Origin: Siphonodentalium dalli | Lineage: Eukaryota; Mollusca; Scaphopoda; Gadilida; Siphonodentaliidae | DNA length: 64,000 bases | Direction of reading: 5' to 3' | Assembly (NCBI GenBank): GCA_032622095.1 | Contig: CP136069.1 | Location: 9,502,036 to 9,566,035 of the forward strand | In this document: positions 14,040 to 28,800 of the stretch, in pieces | Numbering within the stretch: position 1 is the first letter of the stretch | Layout: every line of letters begins with the position of its first letter | Notes under the pieces: model-generated | Told to the model about the DNA's origin: nothing | Databases searched by the model: none | Seen by the model: only the letters and a program-made list of their open reading frames with translations | Position numbers and translations under genes: made by a program

Positions 14040-14646
14040 CATCATTGGGAGTTATAGGTATAGAGTAGATACATACACTGTATTACTGTCTCATCATTGG
14101 GAGTTATAGGTATAGAGTAGATAAACACACTGTATTACTGTCACATCATTGGGAGTTATAGGTATAGAGTAGATAAACACACTGTATTACTGTCACATCA
14201 TTGGGAGGTATAGGTATAGAGTAGATAAACACACTGTATTACTGTCACATCATTGGGAGGTATAGAGTAGATAAATACACTGTATTACTGTCTCATCATT
14301 GGGAGGTATAGCATAGATAAACACACTGTATTACTGTCTCATCATTGGGAGTTATAGGTATAGAGTAGATACATACACTGTATTACTGTCTCATCATTGG
14401 GAGTTATAGGTATAGAGTAGATAAACACACTGTATTACTGTCACATCATTGGGAGTTATAGGTATAGAGTAGATAAACACACTGTATTACTGTCACATCA
14501 TTGGGAGGTATAGGTATAGAGTAGATAAACACACTGTATTACTGTCACATCATTGGGAGGTATAGAGTAGATAAATACACTGTATTACTGTCACATCATT
14601 GGGAGGTATAGCATAGATAAACACACTGTATTACTGTCTCATCATT
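14040..14646 (+). repeat. 300-bp higher-order duplication with paired short units
   Basis: Bases 14040-14346 match 14340-14646 with a single difference (T at 14293, A at 14593). Each 300-bp copy is four 52-bp units plus two consecutive 46-bp units: an AGTAG type at 14233 or 14533, then a CATAG type at 14279 or 14579. Each also begins with a unit carrying GATACATAC (C at site 48). The shared rare variants make an independent origin very unlikely. The next unit diverges (TTAGGAG at 14646). Confidence 0.92.
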
Positions 14647-15529
14647 AGGAGTTATAGGTATAGAGTAGATAAATACACTGTATTACTGTCTCATCATTGG
14701 GAGGTATAGGTATAGAGTAGATACATACACTGTATTACTGTCACATCATTGGGAGTTATAGGTATAGAGTAGATAAACACACTGTATTACTGTCTCATCA
14801 TTGGGAGGTATAGGTATAGAGTAGATACATACACTGTATTACTGTCTCATCATTGGGAGTTATAGGTATAGAGTAGATAAACACACTGTATTACTGTCTC
14901 ATCATTGGGAGTTATAGGTATAGAGTAGATAAATACACTGTATTACTGTCACATCATTGGGAGTTATAGGTATAGAGTAGATAAATACACTGTATTACTG
15001 TCACATCATTGGGAGGTATAGGTATAGAGTAGATAAATACACTGTATTACTGTCTCATCATTGGGAGTTATAGGTATAGAGTAGATAAACACACTGTATT
15101 ACTGTCTCATCATTGGGAGTTATAGGTATAGAGTAGATACATACACTGTATTACTGTCTCATCATTGGGAGTTATAGGTATAGAGTAGATAAACACACTG
15201 TATTACTGTCTCATCATTGGGAGGTATAGGTATAGAGTAGATACATACACTGTATTACTGTCTCATCATTGGGAGTTATAGGTATAGAGTAGATAAATAC
15301 ACTGTATTACTGTCTCATCATTGGGAGGTATAGGTATAGAGTAGATAAATACACTGTATTACTGTCTCATCATTGGGAGGTATAGGTATAGAGTAGATAA
15401 ATACACTGTATTACTGTCTCATCATTGGGAGTTATAGGTATAGAGTAGATAAACACACTGTATTACTGTCTCATCATTGGGAGTTATAGGTATAGAGTAG
15501 ATAAATACACTGTATTACTGTCTCATCAT

Positions 15530-16800
15530 TGGGAGTTATAGGTATAGTGTAGATAAACACACTGTATTACTGTCTCATCATTGGGAGTTATAGGTATAGA
15601 GTAGATAAATACACTGTATTACTGTCTCATCATTGGGAGGTATAGGTATAGAGTAGATAAATACACTGTATTACTGTCTCATCATTGGGAGGTATAGGTA
15701 TAGAGTAGATAAACACACTGTATTACTGTCTCATCATTGGGAGTTATAGGTATAGAGTAGATAAATACACTGTATTACTGTCTCATCATTGGGAGGTATA
15801 GGTATAGAGTAGATAAACACACTGTATTACTGTCTCATCATTGGGAGTTATAGGTATAGAGTAGATAAACACACTGTATTACTGTCTCATCATTGGGAGT
15901 TATAGGTATAGAGTAGATAAATACACTGTATTACTGTCTCATCATTGGGAGTTATAGGTATAGAGTAGATAAACACACTGTATTACTGTCTCATCATTGG
16001 GAGGTATAGGTATAGAGTAGATAAATACACTGTATTACTGTCTCATCATTGGGAGTTATAGGTATAGTGTAGATAAATACACTGTATTACTGTCTCATCA
16101 TTGGGAGTTATAGGTATAGAGTAGATAAATACACTGTATTACTGTCTCATCATTGGGAGGTATAGCGTAGATAAACACACTGTATTACTGTCTCATCATT
16201 GGGAGTTATAGGTATAGAGTAGATAAATACACTGTATTACTGTCACATCATTGGGAGTTATAGGTATAGAGTAGATACACACACTGTATTACTGTCTCAT
16301 CATTGGGAGTTATAGGTATAGTGTAGATAAATACACTGTATTACTGTCTCATCATTGGGAGGTATAGGTATAGAGTAGATAAATACACTGTATTACTGTC
16401 TCATCATTGGGAGTTATAGGTATAGAGTAGATAAATACACTGTATTACTGTCTCATCATTGGGAGGTATAGGTATAGAGTAGATAAATACACTGTATTAC
16501 TGTCTCATCATTGGGAGGTATAGGTATAGAGTAGATAAACACACTGTATTACTGTCTCATCATTGGGAGTTATAGGTATAGAGTAGATAAATACACTGTA
16601 TTACTGTCTCATCATTGGGAGGTATAGGTATAGAGTAGATAAACACACTGTATTACTGTCTCATCATTGGGAGTTATAGGTATAGAGTAGATAAATACAC
16701 TGTATTACTGTCTCATCATTGGGAGTTATAGGTATAGAGTAGATAAACACACTGTATTACTGTCTCATCATTGGGAGTTATAGGTATAGTGTAGATAAAT
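15530..16800 (+). repeat. Cluster of GTGTAG units (T at site 40)
   Basis: Four units have TATAGTGTAG instead of TATAGAGTAG, at bases 15548, 16068, 16322 and 16790. They are 10, 5 and 9 units apart, with one short unit at 16133-16178 in the second interval. Elsewhere I saw the variant only near 2585, 42231 and 47595. The cluster suggests block copying of a founder unit, but the flanking patterns only partly agree, so later exchange must have occurred. Confidence 0.75.
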
Positions 16801-19800
16801 ACACTGTATTACTGTCACATCATTGGGAGTTATAGGTATAGAGTAGATAAATACACTGTATTACTGTCTCATCATTGGGAGGTATAGGTATAGAGTAGAT
16901 AAATACACTGTATTACTGTCTCATCATTGGGAGTTATAGGTATAGAGTAGATAAATACACTGTATTACTGTCTCATCATTGGGAGGTATAGGTATAGAGT
17001 AGATAAATACACTGTATTACTGTCACATCATTGGGAGTTATAGGTATAGAGTAGATAAACACACTGTATTACTGTCACATCATTGGGAGTTATAGGTATA
17101 GAGTAGATAAATACACTGTATTACTGTCTCATCATTGGGAGGTATAGGTATAGAGTAGATAAACACACTGTATTACTGTCTCATCATTGGGAGGTATAGG
17201 TATAGCGTAGATAAACACACTGTATTACTGTCTCATCATTGGGAGGTATAGGTATAGAGTAGATAAATACACTGTATTACTGTCACATCATTGGGAGTTA
17301 TAGGTATAGAGTAGATAAATACACTGTATTACTGTCTCATCATTGGGAGTTATAGGTATAGAGTAGATAAACACACTGTATTACTGTCACATCATTGGGA
17401 GTTATAGGTATAGAGTAGATAAACACACTGTATTACTGTCACATCATTGGGAGTTATAGGTATAGAGTAGATAAACACACTGTATTACTGTCTCATCATT
17501 GGGAGGTATAGGTATAGAGTAGATAAACACACTGTATTACTGTCACATCATTGGGAGGTATAGGTATAGAGTAGATAAACACACTGTATTACTGTCTCAT
17601 CATTGGGAGGTATAGGTATAGAGTAGATAAACACACTGTATTACTGTCACATCATTGGGAGTTATAGGTATAGAGTAGATAAACACACTGTATTACTGTC
17701 TCATCATTGGGAGGTATAGGTATAGAGTAGATACATACACTGTATTACTGTCTCATCATTGGGAGTTATAGGTATAGAGTAGATAAATACACTGTATTAC
17801 TGTCTCATCATTGGGAGGTATAGGTATAGAGTAGATAAATACACTGTATTACTGTCTCATCATTGGGAGTTATAGGTATAGAGTAGATAAACACACTGTA
17901 TTACTGTCTCATCATTGGGAGTTATAGGTATAGAGTAGATAAACACACTGTATTACTGTCACATCATTGGGAGTTATAGGTATAGAGTAGATAAATACAC
18001 TGTATTACTGTCTCATCATTGGGAGTTATAGGTATAGAGTAGATAAACACACTGTATTACTGTCACATCATTGGGAGTTATAGGTATAGAGTAGATAAAT
18101 ACACTGTATTACTGTCTCATCATTGGGAGTTATAGGTATAGAGTAGATAAACACACTGTATTACTGTCACATCATTGGGAGGTATAGGTATAGAGTAGAT
18201 AAACACACTGTATTACTGTCACATCATTGGGAGTTATAGGTATAGAGTAGATAAACACACTGTATTACTGTCACATCATTGGGAGGTATAGGTATAGAGT
18301 AGATAAACACACTGTATTACTGTCACATCATTGGGAGTTATAGGTATAGAGTAGATAAACACACTGTATTACTGTCTCATCATTGGGAGTTATAGGTATA
18401 GAGTAGATAAATACACTGTATTACTGTCACATCATTGGGAGTTATAGGTATAGAGTAGATAAACACACTGTATTACTGTCTCATCATTGGGAGTTATAGG
18501 TATAGAGTAGATAAACACACTGTATTACTGTCACATCATTGGGAGGTATAGGTATAGAGTAGATAAACACACTGTATTACTGTCTCATCATTGGGAGTTA
18601 TAGGTATAGAGTAGATAAATACACTGTATTACTGTCACATCATTGGGAGTTATAGGTATAGAGTAGATAAACACACTGTATTACTGTCTCATCATTGGGA
18701 GTTATAGGTATAGAGTAGATAAACACACTGTATTACTGTCTCATCATTGGGAGTTATAGGTATAGAGTAGATAAATACACTGTATTACTGTCTCATCATT
18801 GGGAGTTATAGGTATAGAGTAGATAAACACACTGTATTACTGTCTCATCATTGGGAGGTATAGGTATAGAGTAGATAAATACACTGTATTACTGTCTCAT
18901 CATTGGGAGTTATAGGTATAGAGTAGATAAATACACTGTATTACTGTCTCATCATTGGGAGTTATAGGTATAGAGTAGATAAACACACTGTATTACTGTC
19001 ACATCATTGGGAGTTATAGGTATAGAGTAGATAAACACACTGTATTACTGTCTCATCATTGGGAGGTATAGGTATAGAGTAGATAAATACACTGTATTAC
19101 TGTCACATCATTGGGAGGTATAGGTATAGAGTAGATAAATACACTGTATTACTGTCTCATCATTGGGAGTTATAGGTATAGAGTAGATAAACACACTGTA
19201 TTACTGTCTCATCATTAGGAGGTATAGGTATAGAGTAGATAAACACACTGTATTACTGTCTCATCATTGGGAGTTATAGGTATAGAGTAGATAAACACAC
19301 TGTATTACTGTCTCATCATTGGGAGGTATAGGTATAGAGTAGATAAACACACTGTATTACTGTCTCATCATTGGGAGTTATAGGTATAGAGTAGATAAAC
19401 ACACTGTATTACTGTCTCATCATTGGGAGGTATAGGTATAGAGTAGATAAATACACTGTATTACTGTCACATCATTGGGAGGTATAGGTATAGAGTAGAT
19501 AAACACACTGTATTACTGTCACATCATTGGGAGGTATAGGTATAGAGTAGATAAACACACTGTATTACTGTCACATCATTGGGAGTTATAGGTATAGAGT
19601 AGATAAATACACTGTATTACTGTCTCATCATTGGGAGTTATAGGTATAGAGTAGATAAATACACTGTATTACTGTCTCATCATTGGGAGGTATAGGTATA
19701 GAGTAGATAAACACACTGTATTACTGTCTCATCATTGGGAGGTATAGGTATAGAGTAGATAAATACACTGTATTACTGTCTCATCATTGGGAGTTATAGG

Positions 19801-22574
19801 TATAGAGTAGATAAATACACTGTATTACTGTCACATCATTGGGAGTTATAGGTATAGAGTAGATAAACACACTGTATTACTGTCTCATCATTGGGAGTTA
19901 TAGGTATAGAGTAGATAAACACACTGTATTACTGTCACATCATTGGGAGGTATAGGTATAGAGTAGATAAATACACTGTATTACTGTCACATCATTGGGA
20001 GGTATAGGTATAGAGTAGATAAACACACTGTATTACTGTCTCATCATTGGGAGGTATAGGTATAGAGTAGATAAATACACTGTATTACTGTCACATCATT
20101 GGGAGGTATAGGTATAGAGTAGATAAACACACTGTATTACTGTCTCATCATTGGGAGGTATAGGTATAGAGTAGATAAATACACTGTATTACTGTCACAT
20201 CATTGGGAGTTATAGGTATAGAGTAGATAAACACACTGTATTACTGTCACATCATTGGGAGGTATAGGTATAGAGTAGATAAACACACTGTATTACTGTC
20301 ACATCATTGGGAGTTATAGGTATAGAGTAGATAAACACACTGTATTACTGTCTCATCATTGGGAGGTATAGGTATAGAGTAGATAAATACACTGTATTAC
20401 TGTCTCATCATTGGGAGTTATAGGTATAGAGTAGATAAATACACTGTATTACTGTCTCATCATTGGGAGGTATAGGTATAGAGTAGATAAACACACTGTA
20501 TTACTGTCTCATCATTGGGAGGTATAGGTATAGAGTAGATAAATACACTGTATTACTGTCTCATCATTGGGAGGTATAGGTATAGCGTAGATAAACACAC
20601 TGTATTACTGTCTCATCATTGGGAGGTATAGGTATAGAGTAGATAAACACACTGTATTACTGTCACATCATTAGGAGGTATAGGTATAGAGTAGATAAAC
20701 ACACTGTATTACTGTCACATCATTGGGAGTTATAGGTATAGAGTAGATAAACACACTGTATTACTGTCACATCATTGGGAGTTATAGGTATAGAGTAGAT
20801 AAACACACTGTATTACTGTCTCATCATTGGGAGTTATAGGTATAGAGTAGATAAACACACTGTATTACTGTCTCATCATTGGGAGTTATAGGTATAGAGT
20901 AGATAAACACACTGTATTACTGTCTCATCATTGGGAGGTATAGGTATAGAGTAGATAAATACACTGTATTACTGTCACATCATTGGGAGGTATAGGTATA
21001 GAGTAGATAAACACACTGTATTACTGTCTCATCATTGGGAGGTATAGGTATAGAGTAGATAAATACACTGTATTACTGTCACATCATTGGGAGTTATAGG
21101 TATAGAGTAGATAAATACACTGTATTACTGTCTCATCATTGGGAGGTATAGGTATAGAGTAGATAAATACACTGTATTACTGTCTCATCATTGGGAGGTA
21201 TAGGTATAGAGTAGATAAATACACTGTATTACTGTCACATCATTGGGAGTTATAGGTATAGAGTAGATAAACACACTGTATTACTGTCTCATCATTGGGA
21301 GGTATAGGTATAGAGTAGATAAACACACTGTATTACTGTCTCATCATTGGGAGGTATAGGTATAGAGTAGATAAATACACTGTATTACTGTCTCATCATT
21401 GGGAGTTATAGGTATAGAGTAGATAAACACACTGTATTACTGTCTCATCATTGGGAGTTATAGGTATAGAGTAGATAAATACACTGTATTACTGTCACAT
21501 CATTGGGAGTTATAGGTATAGAGTAGATAAACACACTGTATTACTGTCTCATCATTGGGAGGTATAGGTATAGAGTAGATAAACACACTGTATTACTGTC
21601 TCATCATTGGGAGTTATAGGTATAGAGTAGATAAACACACTGTATTACTGTCACATCATTAGGAGGTATAGGTATAGAGTAGATAAACACACTGTATTAC
21701 TGTCTCATCATTGGGAGGTATAGGTATAGAGTAGATAAACACACTGTATTACTGTCACATCATTAGGAGGTATAGGTATAGCGTAGATAAACACACTGTA
21801 TTACTGTCTCATCATTGGGAGGTATAGGTATAGAGTAGATAAACACACTGTATTACTGTCTCATCATTGGGAGGTATAGGTATAGAGTAGATAAACACAC
21901 TGTATTACTGTCTCATCATTGGGAGTTATAGGTATAGAGTAGATAAATACACTGTATTACTGTCTCATCATTGGGAGTTATAGGTATAGAGTAGATAAAT
22001 ACACTGTATTACTGTCACATCATTGGGAGGTATAGGTATAGAGTAGATAAATACACTGTATTACTGTCACATCATTGGGAGTTATAGGTATAGAGTAGAT
22101 AAACACACTGTATTACTGTCACATCATTGGGAGTTATAGGTATAGAGTAGATAAACACACTGTATTACTGTCACATCATTGGGAGTTATAGGTATAGAGT
22201 AGATAAATACACTGTATTACTGTCTCATCATTGGGAGTTATAGGTATAGAGTAGATAAACACACTGTATTACTGTCTCATCATTGGGAGTTATAGGTATA
22301 GAGTAGATAAACACACTGTATTACTGTCTCATCATTGGGAGTTATAGGTATAGAGTAGATAAACACACTGTATTACTGTCACATCATTGGGAGTTATAGG
22401 TATAGAGTAGATAAATACACTGTATTACTGTCTCATCATTGGGAGTTATAGGTATAGAGTAGATAAACACACTGTATTACTGTCTCATCATTGGGAGGTA
22501 TAGGTATAGAGTAGATAAATACACTGTATTACTGTCTCATCATTGGGAGTTATAGGTATAGAGTAGATAAATAC

Positions 22575-23257
22575 ACTGTATTACTGTCACATCATTGGGA
22601 GTTATAGCGTAGATAAATACACTGTATTACTGTCACATCATTGGGAGGTATAGCGTAGATAAATACACTGTATTACTGTCACATCATTGGGAGTTATAGC
22701 GTAGATAAATACACTGTATTACTGTCTCATCATTGGGAGGTATAGCGTAGATAAATACACTGTATTACTGTCACATCATTGGGAGTTATAGGTATAGCAT
22801 AGATAAACACACTGTATTACTGTCTCATCATTGGGAGTTATAGGTATAGAGTAGATAAACACACTGTATTACTGTCTCATCATTGGGAGTTATAGGTATA
22901 GAGTAGATAAATACACTGTATTACTGTCACATCATTGGGAGTTATAGCGTAGATAAACACACTGTATTACTGTCTCATCATTGGGAGTTATAGGTATAGC
23001 GTAGATAAATACACTGTATTACTGTCACATCATTGGGAGTTATAGCGTAGATAAATACACTGTATTACTGTCTCATCATTGGGAGGTATAGCGTAGATAA
23101 ATACACTGTATTACTGTCACATCATTGGGAGTTATAGGTATAGCATAGATAAACACACTGTATTACTGTCTCATCATTGGGAGTTATAGGTATAGAGTAG
23201 ATAAACACACTGTATTACTGTCTCATCATTGGGAGTTATAGGTATAGAGTAGATAAA
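22575..23257 (+). repeat. 346-bp higher-order duplication rich in short CGTAG units
   Basis: Four consecutive 46-bp CGTAG units (22575, 22621, 22667, 22713) are followed by a full unit with GCATAG. The pattern then recurs with short CGTAG units at 22915, 23013 and 23059 and again a full GCATAG unit at 23105. Bases 22646-22911 match 22992-23257 exactly by eye (266 bp, offset 346, i.e. 7 units with three deletions). In the second copy, the unit at 22961-23012 is a full-length CGTAG unit where the first copy has a short one. This shows that deletion status and the CGTAG substitution can be reassorted. Confidence 0.9.
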
Positions 23258-25140
23258 CACACTGTATTACTGTCACATCATTGGGAGTTATAGGTATAGA
23301 GTAGATAAATACACTGTATTACTGTCTCATCATTGGGAGTTATAGGTATAGAGTAGATAAACACACTGTATTACTGTCTCATCATTGGGAGGTATAGGTA
23401 TAGAGTAGATAAATACACTGTATTACTGTCTCATCATTGGGAGTTATAGGTATAGAGTAGATAAATACACTGTATTACTGTCACATCATTGGGAGTTATA
23501 GGTATAGAGTAGATAAACACACTGTATTACTGTCTCATCATTGGGAGGTATAGGTATAGAGTAGATAAATACACTGTATTACTGTCTCATCATTGGGAGG
23601 TATAGGTATAGAGTAGATAAATACACTGTATTACTGTCACATCATAGGGAGGTATAGGTATAGAGTAGATAAATACACTGTATTACTGTCACATCATTGG
23701 GAGTTATAGGTATAGAGTAGATAAACACACTGTATTACTGTCACATCATTGGTAGTTATAGGTATAGAGTAGATAAATACACTGTATTACTGTCACATCA
23801 TTGGGAGTTATAGGTATAGAGTAGATAAATACACTGTATTACTGTCACATCATTGGGAGTTATAGGTATAGAGTAGATAAACACACTGTATTACTGTCAC
23901 ATCATTGGGAGTTATAGCATAGATAAATACACTGTATTACTGTCTCATCATTGGGAGTTATAGGTATAGAGTAGATAAATACACTGTATTACTGTCTCAT
24001 CATTGGGAGTTATAGGTATAGAGTAGATAAACACACTGTATTACTGTCTCATCATTGGGAGTTATAGGTATAGAGTAGATACACACACTGTATTACTGTC
24101 ACATCATTGGGAGTTATAGGTATAGAGTAGATACACACACTGTATTACTGTCACATCATTGGGAGTTATAGGTATAGAGTAGATAAACACACTGTATTAC
24201 TGTCTCATCATTGGGAGTTATAGGTATAGAGTAGATAAACACACTGTATTACTGTCTCATCATTGGGAGGTATAGGTATAGAGTAGATAAATACACTGTA
24301 TTACTGTCACATCATTGGGAGGTATAGGTATAGAGTAGATAAACACACTGTATTACTGTCACATCATTGGGAGGTATAGGTATAGAGTAGATAAATACAC
24401 TGTATTACTGTCTCATCATTGGGAGTTATAGGTATAGAGTAGATAAATACACTGTATTACTGTCACATCATTGGGAGGTATAGGTATAGAGTAGATAAAC
24501 ACACTGTATTACTGTCTCATCATTGGGAGTTATAGGTATAGAGTAGATAAACACACTGTATTACTGTCACATCATTAGGAGGTATAGGTATAGAGTAGAT
24601 AAACACACTGTATTACTGTCTCATCATTGGGAGTTATAGGTATAGAGTAGATAAACACACTGTATTACTGTCACATCATTGGGAGTTATAGGTATAGAGT
24701 AGATAAACACACTGTATTACTGTCTCATCATTGGGAGTTATAGGTATAGAGTAGATAAATACACTGTATTACTGTCACATCATTGGGAGGTATAGGTATA
24801 GAGTAGATAAACACACTGTATTACTGTCTCATCATTGGGAGTTATAGGTATAGAGTAGATAAACACACTGTATTACTGTCTCATCATTGGGAGTTATAGG
24901 TATAGAGTAGATAAACACACTGTATTACTGTCTCATCATTGGGAGTTATAGGTATAGAGTAGATAAATACACTGTATTACTGTCACATCATTGGGAGGTA
25001 TAGGTATAGAGTAGATAAACACACTGTATTACTGTCTCATCATTGGGAGGTATAGGTATAGAGTAGATAAACACACTGTATTACTGTCACATCATTGGGA
25101 GTTATAGGTATAGAGTAGATAAACACACTGTATTACTGTC

Positions 25141-25200
25141 ACATCATTGGGAGGTATAGGTATAGCGTAGATAAACACACTATATTACTGTCTCATCATT
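25141..25200 (+). repeat. Linked rare pair: CGTAG unit followed by ACTATATT unit
   Basis: A G28 unit with CGTAG (C at site 40) is directly followed by a unit beginning ACTATATT (site 4 G to A). The same pair recurs at 54931-54990, 29790 bp away, which is 576 units once the 27 intervening short units are allowed for. ACTATATT occurs only one other time, at 261. Confidence 0.85.
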
Positions 25201-28200
25201 GGGAGGTATAGGTATAGAGTAGATAAATACACTGTATTACTGTCTCATCATTGGGAGTTATAGGTATAGAGTAGATAAACACACTGTATTACTGTCACAT
25301 CATTGGGAGTTATACGTATAGAGTAGATAAACACACTGTATTACTGTCTCATCATTGGGAGTTATAGGTATAGAGTAGATAAACACACTGTATTACTGTC
25401 TCATCATTGGGAGGTATAGGTATAGAGTAGATAAACACACTGTATTACTGTCACATCATTGGGAGTTATAGGTATAGAGTAGATAAATACACTGTATTAC
25501 TGTCTCATCATTGGGAGGTATAGGTATAGAGTAGATAAATACACTGTATTACTGTCACATCATTGGGAGGTATAGGTATAGAGTAGATAAATACACTGTA
25601 TTACTGTCTCATCATTGGGAGTTATAGGTATAGAGTAGATAAATACACTGTATTACTGTCTCATCATTGGGAGGTATAGGTATAGAGTAGATAAACACAC
25701 TGTATTACTGTCACATCATTAGGAGGTATAGGTATAGAGTAGATAAATACACTGTATTACTGTCTCATCATTGGGAGGTATAGGTATAGAGTAGATAAAT
25801 ACACTGTATTACTGTCTCATCATTGGGAGGTATAGGTATAGAGTAGATAAATACACTGTATTACTGTCACATCATTGGGAGTTATAGGTATAGAGTAGAT
25901 AAACACACTGTATTACTGTCTCATCATTGGGAGTTATAGGTATAGAGTAGATAAACACACTGTATTACTGTCTCATCATTGGGAGGTATAGGTATAGAGT
26001 AGATAAACACACTGTATTACTGTCACATCATTGGGAGTTATAGGTATAGAGTAGATAAACACACTGTATTACTGTCTCATCATTGGGAGTTATAGGTATA
26101 GAGTAGATAAATACACTGTATTACTGTCTCATCATTGGGAGTTATACGTATAGAGTAGATAAATACACTGTATTACTGTCTCATCATTGGGAGTTATAGG
26201 TATAGAGTAGATAAATACACTGTATTACTGTCACATCATTGGGAGGTATAGGTATAGCATAGATAAATACACTGTATTACTGTCTCATCATTAGGAGGTA
26301 TAGGTATAGAGTAGATAAACACACTGTATTACTGTCTCATCATTGGGAGTTATAGGTATAGAGTAGATAAACACACTGTATTACTGTCTCATCATTGGGA
26401 GGTATAGGTATAGAGTAGATAAACACACTGTATTACTGTCACATCATTGGGAGTTATAGGTATAGAGTAGATAAATACACTGTATTACTGTCACATCATT
26501 GGGAGTTATAGGTATAGAGTAGATAAATACACTGTATTACTGTCACATCATTAGGAGGTATAGGTATAGAGTAGATAAACACACTGTATTACTGTCTCAT
26601 CATTGGGAGTTATAGGTATAGAGTAGATAAATACACTGTATTACTGTCTCATCATTGGGAGTTATAGGTATAGAGTAGATAAACACACTGTATTACTGTC
26701 TCATCATTGGGAGTTATAGGTATAGAGTAGATAAACACACTGTATTACTGTCACATCATTGGGAGTTATAGGTATAGAGTAGATAAACACACTGTATTAC
26801 TGTCACATCATTGGGAGTTATAGGTATAGAGTAGATAAATACACTGTATTACTGTCACATCATTGGGAGTTATAGGTATAGAGTAGATAAACACACTGTA
26901 TTACTGTCTCATCATTGGGAGTTATAGGTATAGAGTAGATAAATACACTGTATTACTGTCACATCATTGGGAGTTATAGGTATAGAGTAGATAAACACAC
27001 TGTATTACTGTCTCATCATTGGGAGTTATAGGTATAGAGTAGATAAACACACTGTATTACTGTCTCATCATTGGGAGTTATAGGTATAGAGTAGATAAAT
27101 ACACTGTATTACTGTCTCATCATTGGGAGGTATAGGTATAGAGTAGATAAACACACTGTATTACTGTCTCATCATTGGGAGGTATAGGTATAGAGTAGAT
27201 AAACACACTGTATTACTGTCTCATCATTAGGAGGTATAGGTATAGAGTAGATAAATACACTGTATTACTGTCTCATCATTAGGAGTTATAGGTATAGAGT
27301 AGATAAATACACTGTATTACTGTCTCATCATTGGGAGTTATAGGTATAGAGTAGATAAACACACTGTATTACTGTCACATCATTGGGAGGTATAGGTATA
27401 GAGTAGATAAACACACTGTATTACTGTCTCATCATTGGGAGTTATAGGTATAGAGTAGATAAACACACTGTATTACTGTCTCATCATTGGGAGGTATAGG
27501 TATAGAGTAGATAAATACACTGTATTACTGTCACATCATTGGGAGTTATAGGTATAGAGTAGATAAATACACTGTATTACTGTCTCATCATTGGGAGTTA
27601 TAGGTATAGAGTAGATAAATACACTGTATTACTGTCTCATCATTGGGAGTTATAGGTATAGAGTAGATAAACACACTGTATTACTGTCTCATCATTGGGA
27701 GTTATAGGTATAGAGTAGATAAATACACTGTATTACTGTCTCATCATTGGGAGTTATAGGTATAGAGTAGATAAACACACTGTATTACTGTCACATCATT
27801 GGGAGTTATAGGTATAGAGTAGATAAATACACTGTATTACTGTCACATCATTAGGAGGTATAGGTATAGAGTAGATAAACACACTGTATTACTGTCTCAT
27901 CATTGGGAGGTATAGGTATAGAGTAGATAAATACACTGTATTACTGTCTCATCATAGGGAGTTATAGGTATAGAGTAGATAAACACACTGTATTACTGTC
28001 TCATCATTGGGAGTTATAGGTATAGAGTAGATAAACACACTGTATTACTGTCTCATCATTGGGAGTTATAGGTATAGAGTAGATAAATACACTGTATTAC
28101 TGTCTCATCATTGGGAGTTATAGGTATAGAGTAGATAAACACACTGTATTACTGTCTCATCATTGGGAGTTATAGGTATAGAGTAGATAAATACACTGTA

Positions 28201-28309
28201 TTACTGTCACATCATTGGGAGTTATAGGTATAGAGTAGATAAACACACTGTATTACTGTCTCATCATTAGGAGTTATAGGTATAGAGTAGATAAACACAC
28301 TGTATTACT

Positions 28310-28800
28310 GTCACATCATAGGGAGTTATAGGTATAGAGTAGATAAACACACTGTATTACTGTCACATCATTGGGAGTTATAGGTATAGAGTAGATAAAT
28401 ACACTGTATTACTGTCACATCATAGGGAGTTATAGGTATAGAGTAGATAAACACACTGTATTACTGTCTCATCATTGGGAGTTATAGGTATAGAGTAGAT
28501 AAACACACTGTATTACTGTCACATCATAGGGAGTTATAGGTATAGAGTAGATAAATACACTGTATTACTGTCTCATCATTAGGAGTTATAGGTATAGAGT
28601 AGATAAATACACTGTATTACTGTCTCATCATAGGGAGTTATAGGTATAGAGTAGATAAATACACTGTATTACTGTCACATCATTAGGAGGTATAGGTATA
28701 GAGTAGATAAACACACTGTATTACTGTCTCATCATTGGGAGGTATAGGTATAGAGTAGATAAATACACTGTATTACTGTCTCATCATAGGGAGGTATAGG
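28310..28800 (+). repeat. 104-bp alternating (dimeric) sub-array with CATAGGG
   Basis: The variant CATAGGG (site 22 T to A) is at 28320, 28424, 28528 and 28632, exactly 104 bp (two units) apart, then at 28788 (three units on). A further copy is at 27956, seven units before. Outside this stretch I saw it only at 23646 and 42004. The intervening units have TTGGG or TTAGG, so a dimer was probably amplified as a block. Confidence 0.85.
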
